IMG/VR virus record: IMGVR_UViG_3300020213_000050
Span: 1 to 41,123 of that record
Reading direction: 5' to 3' (one strand)
Length of the DNA: 41,123 nt
Source of the DNA: a virus
Below the pieces are notes generated by a model. It made no database searches, was not told the origin of the DNA, and was given only the letters and a program-made list of their open reading frames with translations. Of this stretch, positions 30,464 to 39,412 are shown piece after piece (within the stretch, counting starts at the first letter, position 1; every line of letters starts with the position of its first letter). The position numbers and the translations under genes were made by a program.

Positions 30464-31681
30464 TTACTCAATTAGAATAGTTGCTCACTCTACAAGCATG
30501 TGTGCGTAGTTTATATCTAGTTCAATCTTTCCTGTTTTTCAATTCCTGTTCTTTGCGACAATTAGCACTTGAGATCAGTTAAGTTCGTCTCTGTGTAGCA
30601 AAAGTACTACGTTTGCGTCTTGTTCTATGTTTCAACTGTCTCTTAAGTTTTGTAGTGTCGGTTCTGTCTTTTGTCAAGCCCTGTTCAACTGAGATAACAG
30701 CACAATACATACACCTAATTCCATAGCAAGCACCTTGAACTCTCTTGTCATTATGCCGATCTTTTCATTTTTGTTGATGTTTCAGGCGTTGAAAGAGATC
30801 AGCGTCAAATAATCTACTACAAACAATTTAGTTCAGTCTTGTATATACGACTTGCGGATTGATGCAAGAATTTTGTATAGATCAAATGTGTTATCAAAGA
30901 TAGTCAACATATTCTCTTGCATGTAGTCGGGCAAACATCACATATTTTGACTCACGCTCAGCTCGTTCACTGGCTGTTTAGACCGCATAGCAAACATTCT
31001 TTCGGTTATCTCAAATCTAGTCATTTCAGTAGAGAACAGGCAGCATTTGACTCACTGCTCCATAGATTTATGTAGCACATTGATAGCTAGTAGCGTTTTT
31101 CAAGCTCAGGTTCACGCTCATAAAACAACTAGCTGACCCTGTTTTATTCAGTTTGTTATTTCATCTATAGCCTCAAACCCGTAAAAGGATATTTCACTTT
31201 TGTACTCTTCGCCTTCGTTGATGTACTCAGAGATAACGTCTCATAGGTAGCTTCAATCACTTGTAGATAGTCAGTTAGACGCCATTTTTGTTATATGTTT
31301 CTTCACTTCATCTACTCCTGGAGAAGAATAGCACAATCAAGCAAGATAGTTACACTGTTCTATTGTGTCTCTGTATATTAGCATCTCGTCGAGTAGTTGC
31401 TCATGTGTTGTGTATCATGAGTGTGTATATACTCATGACGTTATTTCTCGCAATAGCTCCTCGCTAACTCATTTTGCGGACAAAGAAACAACATCTACAT
31501 TCATCTTGTTTGTGAATAGCTCTACCGCAATAGTGAATATATCTCTATACTCTTTTTTGTAGAAATGTTTAGGAGTGAGTGTAGTAGTTCAAATTATATT
31601 GTTATCAAACAGTAGGCATCGTATCACAGCCCTTTCTAGCTCGATTGAGTGGGGTGGTAGCTTTATTCAAGAGAGATCCAT
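30464..31681 (-). CDS. dnaB: Replicative DNA helicase, DnaB family
   Basis: 405 aa. N-terminal helical domain (LPPHSIELERAVIRCLLFD), linker, then the RecA-type motor: Walker A GAGTGAGKT at 188-196, in which all four glycines are UGA; STEM at 217-220; Walker B FVVDYLTLI with Asp-290; SQLNRA at 330-335; DSGNIEQDA at 348-356; and KNRNGKTG near 377. This is the full DnaB motif order. 23 of 30 glycines are UGA. It would unwind the phage fork; the upstream DUF6291-like gene may help load it. Confidence 0.95.
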
Positions 31682-31697
31682 TTTGTTTATATTTATG

Positions 31698-32414
31698 TTA
31701 TAAATAGGCGTACTGTGATTTAGCTATTCAGTCTTTTTTGATCCAGTCACAGACAACAAGGAAATGGTCTTTATATGTGTCTTTGCCTTGTAACTTATTG
31801 ATAATGTGATTTTCTAGCCTGTTGATGTAGTCGTGTGTTATAGATCATCCATACCGCATGATCAGATTTTTATAATCTTTATCACAGATCTTGATTGATG
31901 TGTGCTTTCATCAATATTTTAGGAATTGTCATTGCATTACTATGTTGTCTGCAATCTCACTCTCATTATCTTTCTTACTCTCATTATCATTATCATTATC
32001 GGTACTTTTGGTACTGTTTGGTACTACTTGGTACTGCTTGGTACTCTTTGGTACTTTTAAAGTACCATTTGTACCAGTGGTACTTTTGGTACTGTTTGGT
32101 ACTTTTAAAGTACCATTTGTACCAGTGGTACTTTTGGTACTGTTTGGTACTTTATCCGCTCGCCTTTTTTCAGCAATAACTCTATTTTTTTCACAAGTCT
32201 CTTGATAACTGTCATTATCCCTGTCAAATTGGTTTTTGAATGGTATAAATACCGCCTTCATCAACCCCGCTAATTTTGCCTCCTCTCACAAATTATAGTT
32301 TTTTATGGCTATGAATAGATCTCATATTTCTTCTCTTGATAACTCATCAAGAACATCGAGACTATCAATATGCAAAATGAAAGACCTTTTCTTGTTATTT
32401 TTAACCTCCGTCAT
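31698..32414 (-). CDS. DUF6291-like replication protein
   Basis: 238 aa. Residues 10-75 (SFILHIDSLDVLDELSREE, IGDLFIAIKNYNLGEEAKL, VFIPFKNQFDRDND) match my memory of DUF6291, often next to phage replication genes. A Thr/Ser/Asn-rich linker contains two copies of KVPNSTKSTTGTNGTL and is followed by an Asp/Asn/Glu stretch. A C-terminal domain (KYGGKHTSIKICDKDYKN) could bind helicase. Seven UGA glycines, all outside the linker. Directly precedes dnaB, so a helicase loader or initiator role is plausible. Confidence 0.7.
32050..32145 (-). repeat. Two 48-bp tandem repeats in the linker
   Basis: Two identical 48-base units (32050-32097 and 32098-32145) encode 16 residues each, flanked by partial units down to about 32000. 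Each unit contains TTTAAAGTACC-type palindromes (GGTAC with GTACC). Codon phase is kept. Confidence 0.9.
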
Positions 32415-32432
32415 TAGATCAAATAATGTTAC

Positions 32433-32480
32433 AAAAAATAAAAACACTCCACAAGAGCCGTCAGCAACTCATAGAGTGTT
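32433..32480 (-). terminator. Terminator before the DUF6291-like gene
   Basis: On the minus strand AACACTC (32474-32480) pairs with GAGTGTT (32443-32449), with additional pairing in the loop, and is followed by TTTATTTTTT. It separates the ssb transcript from the helicase transcript. The rest of 32481-32650 has two short hairpins and no gene. Confidence 0.7.
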
Positions 32481-32650
32481 CTTATTTGTGACCCCGTGAG
32501 GGTTTCATATCTAGGTGTTCTCAGTTTTGCACCCACCCCGAAATTAAGAGGTTTTCAACTATCACAATCAAAGTTTGACGGCTTTTGATTGAATACAGTA
32601 TACTTTTTTAGTTTTCAATAGCAAGAGATTATTATATACTACTATTATTT

Positions 32651-32812
32651 CTAGTTTCCTTCTCTCCTGAGTCTTTCTTGTGTAGCCTGATTTGCTTTGA
32701 CCCGTTGGCGTTCACCTTTCCATATTTCTTGGCTGGTTTTCATCAAACTTCTTTTTAGCTTTTGTTCCTTCAATATCCTATCTCTGTTTTCGAGATATCG
32801 TTTTTTACTCAT
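32651..32812 (-). CDS. Small basic protein, 53 aa
   Basis: MSKKRYLENRDRILKEQKLKR..., Arg/Lys-rich single helix, no UGA, stop UAG. 14 bases after the SSB-like gene. May bind nucleic acid; no family recognised. Confidence 0.6.
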   Translation of the reverse strand: MSKKRYLENRDRILKEQKLKRSLMKTSQEIWKGERQRVKANQATQERLRREGN

Positions 32813-32826
32813 TAGAATAAAGCGTA

Positions 32827-33162
32827 TTAAAATGGTAAATCATCTATACTTTCATCAAGTAGGTTTCAATTAGGGCTAGCTTTCTTTTCAGTCTTGTTCA
32901 CCCTCCATCAAGAGACTGAGTTATACCAAGTGCCATTATACTCCCTAGATTTGAAAGCAACGCCAACCTCTACGGTATCACCTACCTTTATTCAGTATAT
33001 TTTATCCATTTTTTCACCGTAAAACTCTATAGTCAGTGAGTTTGGATAATCACCTGCACTTTCTTCTTGTATAACAAGATATTGTTTGTTGTTTCAATTT
33101 GCCAATGCAACCATCGCTGTGATAGCAATTACCTTACCAACCGCTATTCCGTCATTTATCAT
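32827..33162 (-). CDS. SSB-like protein (DUF3127-like OB fold)
   Basis: 111 aa. Beta strands of an OB fold (AVGKVIAITAMVALANG; LTIEFYGEKMDKI; VEVGVAFKSREYNGTWYNSV) and the acidic end DESIDDLPF, which is the classic SSB tail that recruits replication proteins. ATG at 33162 is chosen because the other nearby ATG is out of frame. Four UGA glycines. First gene of the leftward arm. Confidence 0.75.
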
Positions 33163-33318
33163 CTATCATATATATGTTATAAAACACTATATGTATACTT
33201 ATTTCCTCAAATATTTTAAGCCTTTTTTGGGATTTATTGATAACAAAACGTTATCGGTTTTTTCTCACTTGTTGTTCTTTTTTTGTTTTTCTTGTGTATA
33301 CTGTAACTAATCAATCAG
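33163..33318. other. Divergent control region, left part
   Basis: A/T-rich spacer upstream of the SSB gene. A small hairpin GATAAC/GTTATC near 33237-33257 followed by GGTTTTTT looks like a plus-oriented terminator. Promoters for the leftward arm should lie here, but I cannot define them. Confidence 0.4.
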
Positions 33319-33548
33319 TAACAGCGGATCAGTTGTTGCAAGGGTAACCGCTGTTATTGATACGAATAGAGTAAGAGTAAGAGTAAGTAAGTAGCCAATA
33401 GAGGTTAGTAACTCTATTTGGCGGGTCGAGGTAGGCGACCAATCAAGAACCTATATGTTCCTTTAAGGGTGCGGTAGAGCACCAATATAAAATAACAGCG
33501 CAACGAGCAGCGCTTTACCAACGCAAAATCAGGTGGCACTTCTACCTG
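33319..33548 (+). ncRNA. Chain of hairpins between divergent arms
   Basis: Seven short stems in 230 bases: TAACAGCGG/CCGCTGTTA (33319-33356), CCAATAGAG/CTCTATTTGG (33395-33421), GGTCG/CGACC (33424-33440), GAAC/GTTC (33447-33460), GGTGC/GCACC (33468-33483), AGCGC/GCGCT (33497-33514) and CAGGT/ACCTG (33530-33548). No ORF with a start runs through. Most stems are G/C-rich in an A/T-rich setting. Candidate structured RNA or replication origin; strand unknown, plus assumed. Confidence 0.5.
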
Positions 33549-33664
33549 CTAGACAGATTAAGTTTATTTCTGTTGGATTAATAATCCTTTACTATGCAAT
33601 ACGGCTTTTAAAGCTAGAAGAATGCAACGCCCTAACGGGTTTGGTTTATGTATAAAATATAAAT

Positions 33665-33726
33665 TCAAAGACCTTCTTTATGCGGAGGATTTTTGAACTT
33701 ATATTTTATGTTATAAATATATTATT
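33665..33726 (+). promoter_or_regulatory. Duplicated terminator-plus-leader element, copy 1
   Basis: A weak stem (CCTTC/GGAGG) followed by ATTTTTGAAC and an A/T-rich leader ending TTATAAATATATTATT just before ATG. Nearly the same 62 bases precede the paralog gene at 35167. Probably a cassette boundary: terminator of the previous unit, promoter of the next. Confidence 0.55.
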
Positions 33727-33966
33727 ATGAAAAATGTTACAATCAGTGCAGACTGATATAAATTAGAAAGAAAGTTTTCTTCTTGTTGAGAAGTGATATT
33801 CTCGGAGTCCTCAAGTCACGGAAAGTGTCTAGGACGATGGGAAAAGATAGGAGACGACATAACTGTCTACTATGAAAATTGAATTTTTGATATTTGCATC
33901 AACCCTTTGGCTCGTGAATATGCGGATCAAGGAGTGTGCGTACGTCAAGAATTTAAAATAAATTAA
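33727..33966 (+). CDS. Hypothetical 79-aa protein, paralog of 35167
   Basis: MKNVTISADGYKLERKF..., with GRWEKIGDDITVYYENGIF and a C-terminus VRQEFKIN. Most of it matches the 85-aa protein at 35167 nearly residue for residue; the N-termini differ. Three UGA glycines in conserved places in both. Beta-rich; function unknown. First gene of the rightward arm, so probably early. Confidence 0.7.
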
Positions 33967-33993
33967 GATTTTTTTATAAAATAAATAAATATT

Positions 33994-34161
33994 ATGACAG
34001 AGTATATCGCATTTGACCTCCTAACAGAGGATCAAAAAGAGGAAGTCCGTGTATTATACATGGACCGAAACAGAACAACTGAAATCGATGAGGATTTTTT
34101 CGACCGAATACAATGAAAAGTATTCGGTACGGAGGACGCTGAAGATATCAGAGACGCATAG
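33994..34161 (+). CDS. Acidic 55-aa protein
   Basis: MTEYIAFDLLTEDQKEEVRV..., very acidic, one UGA Gly. Small acidic early phage proteins often mimic DNA or inhibit host enzymes; there is no specific evidence here. Confidence 0.6.
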
Positions 34162-34284
34162 TATTTTATATAAGACCGCTTACTAAAAGCCGTCTATTGT
34201 CTCATATGGGTGGCATGTCCTATTCGATACTCAAGCCTATTTTGTGTGTAGTATACACAGAAGAAAGCAAACCAGCAATGGTTG

Positions 34285-34325
34285 CCCCTCCTCTCAGGAG
34301 CTAACAGGGGCTTTTATTCTTTTTC
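34285..34325 (+). terminator. Rho-independent terminator
   Basis: Stem GCCCCT/AGGGGC (34285-34290 with 34307-34312), inner CTCC/GGAG pairing, then CTTTTATTCTTTTTC. Ends the first rightward unit. A smaller AGAC...GTCT hairpin lies near 34171-34193. Confidence 0.85.
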
Positions 34326-34335
34326 TTTTCTTATT

Positions 34336-35094
34336 ATGAGTGAAATTATATATTTACATGACAGATATCATTTGCGAGAAAAAGATGTGTTGTATATACA
34401 CGGGACTAAAGAGGAGTTAGAATCAAACGGATTCTCATTTTCTTCTTTCTTGTGACTATATCGTAATCATGATAGATGTTTGGATGATAGTGTTTATAGC
34501 GAGCATTCTATCCATGTTCTTGATTGGATAAAGTTAGAAAATAAAAAAGATAGAGAATATGGCTGTAGAAAGGGACTAAAAGAGAATTACAAAAAAAGAC
34601 ACGTACAAATATACAGAACCTCATCAAATCAAAAAGACAGAGAGATGTTGAGGAAAGAAAAAGAATTAAATTCAAAACCAAAAGAAAAAAGAGTAGTGAG
34701 CTTGAATTCTGCACTCATTGCTCTAAACGCATGCTTTACTATAAACAAGAATGTAAAGAAAAATGCATACAGCGATGAAATTATGTCTTGTTGTAATGAT
34801 GATTGTTGCGATAGATGTTATGGATGCGGTGAGTATATCCATACTACTGTAGACTACGATCTTAGAGACAATGAATACAAAAGAAAAACATTAATACTGA
34901 GATCTGTAATCCACGCAATAAGGGAGAACAGATTGCCAATCAAATACGGAAAGCTAGAGGGGATATTGTATTTTCAATACTTGTGAAATCAAGTATCGTT
35001 TCATGATCCTAAGGACCAAGTAAACGCAAAAGAATTTAATTGAATCTGGAATGGAATCAAAAATAAAAAAATACCATTTATTACAACCAAATAA
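34336..35094 (+). CDS. Cys-cluster protein, 252 aa
   Basis: MSEIIYLHDRYHLREKDVLY..., a central Lys-rich segment and, about residues 155-166, the cluster CCNDDCCDRCYGCG, which has the spacing of a zinc-binding knuckle. The C-terminal part includes ILRSVIHAIRENRLPIKYG. Three UGA glycines. Not recognised; a DNA- or RNA-binding early protein is possible. Confidence 0.7.
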
Positions 35095-35104
35095 AAAATC
35101 TTTT

Positions 35105-35166
35105 TCAAGGATCTTCTTTGTACGGAGGATTTTTGAACTTATATTTTATGTTATAAATATATTATT
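35105..35166 (+). promoter_or_regulatory. Duplicated terminator-plus-leader element, copy 2
   Basis: Matches 33665-33726 (offset 1440 bases) with differences only in the first third. The identical part starts at CGGAGGATTTTTG and runs into the ATG, so gene and leader were duplicated together. Confidence 0.6.
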
Positions 35167-35424
35167 ATGAAAACTGTAAAACTTACAGATGTAACTAGAA
35201 TCAGTGTAGACTGATATCAGTTAAAAAGAAAATTTAATCTTTCCTGAGAAGTGATATTCTCAGAGTCGTCAAGTTATGGGGAGTGTCTAGGACGATGGGA
35301 AAAAATAGGAGACGACATAACTGTCTACTATGAAAATTGAATTTTCAATATATGCATAAACCCTTTGGCCCGCGAATATGCGGATCAAGGAGTGTGCGTA
35401 TGTCAAGAGTTTAAAATAAATTAA
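35167..35424 (+). CDS. Hypothetical 85-aa protein, paralog of 33727
   Basis: Starts MKTVKLTDVTRISVDGYQL, then shares EVIFSESSS, CLGRWEKIGDDITVYYENG, NPLAREYADQGVC and QEFKIN with the 79-aa paralog. Silent differences dominate, suggesting selection on protein. Three UGA glycines at the same sites. Confidence 0.7.
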
Positions 35425-35452
35425 GAATTTTTTATAAATAAACAATATTATT

Positions 35453-35758
35453 ATGAGAAGCAAAGAAACATTAAATGAAATGATTGCAAATATGTTTGGT
35501 ACTAGCGACCAGATAGCAATATTCGCTAACGGTGCAATCTCGGATAACGTTCGAGATTGTATTACATTCCTTGAGTGTGAAGAAGGGATGGAATGGGATC
35601 GTGATGGAGAGCCAGTCACTTCCATAAGCTGGAGGCACTCGCTTGATAGGCAATTCGTTATGAACAACGAAACCTTCCTCAAGTCTGAGCTATTCACAGA
35701 GGTGGAGGCTCGAGCAGCTTCCATCATGGAAGCTAATAAAAGAAATATGGCGTTATAA
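35453..35758 (+). CDS. Hypothetical 101-aa protein, paralog of 39541
   Basis: MRSKETLNEMIANMFGTSDQI..., with ISDNVRDCITF, TSISWRHSLDRQFVM and EARAASIMEANKR. The gene at 39541 shares the same plan (TSDDARDHISF, TRITWRFDF, DTVARRVACANKR). No UGA here, four in the paralog, so the two have drifted in Gly codon use. Function unknown. Confidence 0.65.
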   Translation: MRSKETLNEMIANMFGTSDQIAIFANGAISDNVRDCITFLECEEGMEWDRDGEPVTSISWRHSLDRQFVMNNETFLKSELFTEVEARAASIMEANKRNMAL

Positions 35759-35762
35759 ATTA

Positions 35763-35820
35763 AAGGAGTGTGCGTACGTCAAGAATTTAAAATAAATTAA
35801 GATTTTTTTATAAAATAAAT
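35763..35820 (+). pseudogene. 3' remnant of a third 33727-type gene
   Basis: 56 bases (35765-35820) identical to 33931-33986, which there encode GVCVRQEFKIN, UAA and the following spacer. Here no gene precedes it in frame. It acts as the spacer before the gene at 35832. Confidence 0.7.
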
Positions 35821-35831
35821 ATATTATTATC

Positions 35832-36047
35832 ATGAAAAATCGAAATACCAAAAACGAAGAATGGAAAGAAAAGATATACGAAATGCGAAAAGAGCAGATG
35901 TTCTGGGAGCTTAGGGAGTCGTTTGAAGAGCAGCTAGCAGATGAGGATATACCTTGACCGCATTCAGAAGTTCAAGAATGATTTACTGAACATTGTCTTG
36001 ATAAATACAAGATAGAGTTTGGAGAAAATATGCTGCCAGTTTTATAA
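35832..36047 (+). CDS. Hypothetical 71-aa protein
   Basis: MKNRNTKNEEWKEKIYEMRK..., charged helix then a short domain with PGPHSEVQEGFTEHC. Two UGA glycines. Sixteen bases before the annealing-protein gene; no family recognised. Confidence 0.6.
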
Positions 36048-36063
36048 AAAAACCCTATAATTA

Positions 36064-36654
36064 ATGATCGAAAGTAAAGAAAGTAAAGTAATAGAAAGTA
36101 TCAAAGAAATAGGCTTGAAGTATGCTACAGCGGTAGTTATGCCTTTAACTGATGCTTGGATGCATTCTCCAGCTACGACGAAGCTAGCAATCTTTCAAAA
36201 GACGCCTCAGACTGTTGTAAAAACCAGAAAGGTTTGAAGCAAAGACGTTCCTTACGTGACTATTGGTTACGTAGAAAGGGTACTGAATTTTGTTTCAAAT
36301 TTTCAACGATGAATAAAAGTTGTTGAAAAATGAATAAAAATATATGAGCAAAAGAACTCCGCTTGATTTGAGGTAGAGCAATACGACGCTTGGGTGCAAT
36401 GTGATTGCTACATTGTGCTAGACTGACACAGAATAGAAAGGTCTGTATTTGGCATCTGGAAGATGTCAAAAAACAAGGCTATAAGCGATTGGGCGGTATA
36501 TGAATCCGCAAGATCACAGGCGACAAAATCGTTTGCTGATACGCTTTGAATTTGATCAGACAAATGATGGTCAGAGGCTGCCAATAACAAAAGAGAGTAC
36601 ATCCAAAAAGAGTTGGATGTTCTAGATTTATCACTGTTCCAAAAAAATGGATAA
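36064..36654 (+). CDS. Rad52-like single-strand annealing protein
   Basis: 196 aa. VPYVTIGYVERVLNFVSNF near residue 68, WVQCDCYIVLDGHRIERSVF in the middle and SFADTLGIGSDKGW near the C-terminus follow the pattern of phage Rad52-type annealing proteins (KxFADTLGIGSD is a family hallmark). It would pair complementary strands during recombination-dependent replication. Eight UGA glycines, one of them in LGIGSD. The next gene, a PD-(D/E)XK nuclease, overlaps it by eight bases, a classic pair. Confidence 0.7.
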
Positions 36655-37534
36655 CTATATCAATAACAATGAATGAAAAATCACAAAAAGTAAGCTCTGG
36701 CTATTCAAACAATGTCCAGAGGCGTACAAAAGAGTATACGAGGACAAAGAGGATACTAGCTTTATTGAGAAGTCGCCTTCACTCGAAATGTGAACAATGA
36801 TTGATCAATATATACTCGACCCGAAAGAGTTTGGGGAAAACTATGCATTCCCTTGTTGAGGAGGACTGAAGCAAGATTTTATTGATGCTTGTATAAGCCA
36901 AAACATACCAGTTATGCCCAAAGACACGGTCGATATGATCAAGGCAAAATTGTATGGTAATAAAAAAGTAATATCTGTTTGAGATGCAAAAAAACTAATC
37001 TGCATAGCAAAGGAGTTGAGAAGACAAATTCTTTTTGATTATCATACAGAGTATGAAGTACAAGTGGTAGTCGAGGCTACATATAAGGGGCTAGTCTTGA
37101 AAGGAACAATTGACAGATTATCTGTTGAGCTTTGACTTATCAGAGACCTGAAGACCAGCAAAGATATAGTGATGAGTAATTATCACTGAGTATCTATGTT
37201 CGAGAATATGCTCGTTAATAATGACGAGTATGGGTATATATTCCAGCTGTCATTTTATTGGTTACTATGTACAATAAAGTATGGTCAAGGGTTTGTCTGT
37301 ATAATAGACTGAGTCAAAACTAGTTGAAATTATGCAAGTCAATTCTTCCAAATAAGCCAAGAAACAATCCAAAAAACGGTCAATGATGAAATCATACCGC
37401 TACTTGATATGTTGGTCAAATACAAAGAAACTGGTAAAATAGAAGAGGTAGAAAGGGAAAATCTACTGGGTAATAAATACTACCCAATGCTAGACAACGC
37501 AATTCAAAAGGATTTTATTAGTATTACAAATTAA
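36647..37534 (+). CDS. PD-(D/E)XK exonuclease
   Basis: 295 aa. N-terminal KSKLWLFKQCPEAYKRVY is the usual start of RecB/Cas4-like nucleases. Residues 152-172 contain KGTIDRLSV and IRDLKTSK, giving Asp-156, Asp-167 and Lys-169 as catalytic candidates, followed by YIFQLSFYWLL. It probably makes the single strands used by the annealing protein. Nine UGA glycines. Confidence 0.8.
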
Positions 37535-37536
37535 GC

Positions 37537-37782
37537 ATGAAAAAAAGATTCAACGTAATAACGCTGACAGCCTCACAAAAAAAGCACTTGAAAAAAAGAA
37601 AGGTAGTAAATATAGACGTCATACATATCAATGACGTCCCTACATTTATGAAAAAACATGAAATGCTGATCACTGATAAGCAAATCAAACAGATTGTATC
37701 GTTGTTCTATAGTTGCGGTTATATCGTGCAAGATGGCAAGGTTGTTGACCTACATCAAAGGCACTTTAGAAATATTATGTAA
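37537..37782 (+). CDS. Hypothetical 81-aa basic protein
   Basis: MKKRFNVITLTASQKKHLKK..., basic, no UGA, two bases after the exonuclease stop. Contains DKQIKQIVSLFYSCGYIVQ, possibly a helical DNA-binding part. Likely in the recombination operon. Confidence 0.6.
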   Translation: MKKRFNVITLTASQKKHLKKRKVVNIDVIHINDVPTFMKKHEMLITDKQIKQIVSLFYSCGYIVQDGKVVDLHQRHFRNIM

Positions 37783-37820
37783 CTAACTGCTTGTGTTTTA
37801 TATCACAAAAAGAATAAAAA

Positions 37821-37967
37821 ATGATTGCAAAAATTATTGCGGAGTATTGAATGAATAGAGTTCTTATCGCTTGTGAAAAATTGACTGGATGCTACCCTAC
37901 AAATATTGGGGAGTTAAAGAAATGTTTGCTATGATACAACGCTAGCTCCCTTTATAACCATATTTAA
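37821..37967 (+). CDS. Hypothetical 48-aa protein
   Basis: MIAKIIAEYGMNRVLIACEK..., with three Cys and GCYPTNIGELKKCLLGYNA, similar in pattern to short HTH or zinc modules. Two UGA. One base before the next ATG. Confidence 0.5.
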
Positions 37968-37968
37968 T

Positions 37969-38349
37969 ATGAAAACATTATCAAAAATCTTGCTATCTAT
38001 ATGTTTATCACTTGTTATATATGTGATATACGCTTATATCACAGTTACACAAGTAAATAGCAAAGTTGAGCAAGAACTTGCGTATACAACAGACATGCTG
38101 ATTGATTCACAAAACCAATATGACACTACTATGCAAGTAGTCGGTGGGCTATCTGGAGTAACACTTATGCAACAATTTGAGGACATCAAACTGAGACTCA
38201 AAGCTACAAAGAATGATATTGAAGCACTAGATATTCAAAAGAAAAAGATTGAAAAAGAAGCCCAGAAAACACAAGACCAATACGGTGTTTTAATGCAGTC
38301 TGCGGAAATAATCAAAGACAAAGCAAGAATAGCTATGTGATTGAACTAG
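37969..38349 (+). CDS. TM-anchored coiled-coil protein
   Basis: 126 aa: N-terminal TM (ILLSICLSLVIYVIYAYI), then a long coiled coil (KLRLKATKNDIEALDIQKKK). One UGA near the end (MGLN). The lysozyme-like gene starts inside its last codons, so the pair may act together at the envelope, e.g. as an anchor or spanin-like partner. Confidence 0.65.
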
Positions 38350-38879
38350 ACCAAGCCCCTGTACTTATTGTACAACCTGCAAAAAAACTAGAGGTTGTGC
38401 AAAAGTTCACGGTCACAAGTCAGAAAACTGATCCTAAAGTTGAAAGTAAAGTTGTAGAAACAATCAAAGTAGCGACAATCAAAGCTTGAAATAAGGATAA
38501 GAAAGTATGACCTATTATGGTTACATACTGATTTAGCACAGATGAAGCAAAGTATATAGGTGAGTGGTGTTATCATAACACACAAGATCCGCTGCATTGC
38601 AAAGCGATGATCACTCATGCTTGCAAGCAAGAAACAAATTGCTGACTGGCTTGAGTCTGAACCAGAAACAATCTGTTTTGAGTGTACGACTCGAGTAGGC
38701 AAATATTCCCGTCATATGATACAAGGCTGGATAGTATCAAACAACGATTGATCAAATACAAGAGGTTTTGGCACAAAAACTCTTGTACTCAAATGCTATC
38801 AAGATCAAGATATTGTGTGTCAGAATGTAATGATCGAGTGCCAAACTGCTATTTTATTTTTGAAAAATTCAATGCTTAA
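38337..38879 (+). CDS. Lysozyme-like Cys-rich protein, GTG start
   Basis: 180 aa from GTG at 38337. A Val/Lys-rich N-terminus, then a domain with IGEWCYHNTQD, MITHACKQETNCGLAGVG, TRNNLFGVYDSS and FPSYDTRLDSIKQRL. The E-T-x-x-G then NNLFGV and later FPSY order is that of glucosaminidase or transglycosylase folds, with the Glu of KQET as catalytic candidate. Nine Cys suggest disulfides. Six UGA glycines. No signal peptide seen; export could depend on the adjacent TM protein. Away from the endolysin, so a role in entry, superinfection or host-surface change is possible. Confidence 0.5.
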
Positions 38880-38958
38880 ATTCATTCTACGCACGACAGG
38901 CGTAATTATCGTGCTATTCTTCGTGCATATGTACTTTTATATAGGTTACCCGTGGTAA
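38872..38958 (+). CDS. 28-aa membrane peptide
   Basis: MLKFILRTTGVIIVLFFVHM then YFYIGYPW and UAA: one basic end and one TM. Its start overlaps the previous gene by eight bases and its stop overlaps the next ATG (TAATG), which supports real translation. Small toxic or lysis-type peptide is a guess. Confidence 0.5.
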   Translation: MLKFILRTTGVIIVLFFVHMYFYIGYPW

Positions 38959-39248
38959 TGGCAAAAACAACAAAAAAACCTATCGGTGCTGGAGAATTGT
39001 TTTGAGAGTACACAAGCGAGATTAAAATATATCTAGGACAAGTGAAATCATTAGAGAAAGCTAAAAAGATATGCGGAGCATTGACTATACTTGAAGAAGA
39101 AATGTGTATTCATTCAACGAGGTTATATATAGAGTGATGTTTCTTTTGCCCAGACATAGATCTATCTCAGTTAGGGAATACACCAATGGAAATACTTTTA
39201 AGGGAAATTATTTTAGATTTGAGATTTAGTTGAAAATGAAAACAGTAG
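38958..39248 (+). CDS. Hypothetical 96-aa protein
   Basis: MAKTTKKPIGAGELFGEYTS..., helical (VKSLEKAKKICGALTILEEE) with C-x-x-C like CFFCPD in the middle. Four UGA glycines. Its last 20 codons are duplicated at 485. Overlaps the next gene by 13 bases. Confidence 0.6.
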
Positions 39249-39394
39249 ATATACTAAGAAAACTGCATGTTACAGAATGGTTTGGTGAAGAAGACAGTTG
39301 GACGATATCTTATGACGGGATCAACACAGATCATGACGTTGTAGTTTCTGAAGCTTTCGCAAAAGAATTGATCCAACTCAAATATACGATTTGA
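39184..39394 (+). repeat. 211-bp direct repeat, right copy
   Basis: Identical to 484-694. Here it lies in intact genes on the left side, so this is probably the parental copy. Confidence 0.9.
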
Positions 39395-39412
39395 ATCGGT
39401 AGATACGAATAA
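39236..39412 (+). CDS. Small acidic protein, right copy
   Basis: 58 aa; first 53 codons identical to the gene at 536, then a short tail IGRYE and UAA. One UGA Gly. Since the two copies end differently, one tail is probably a product of the rearrangement. Function unknown. Confidence 0.6.
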
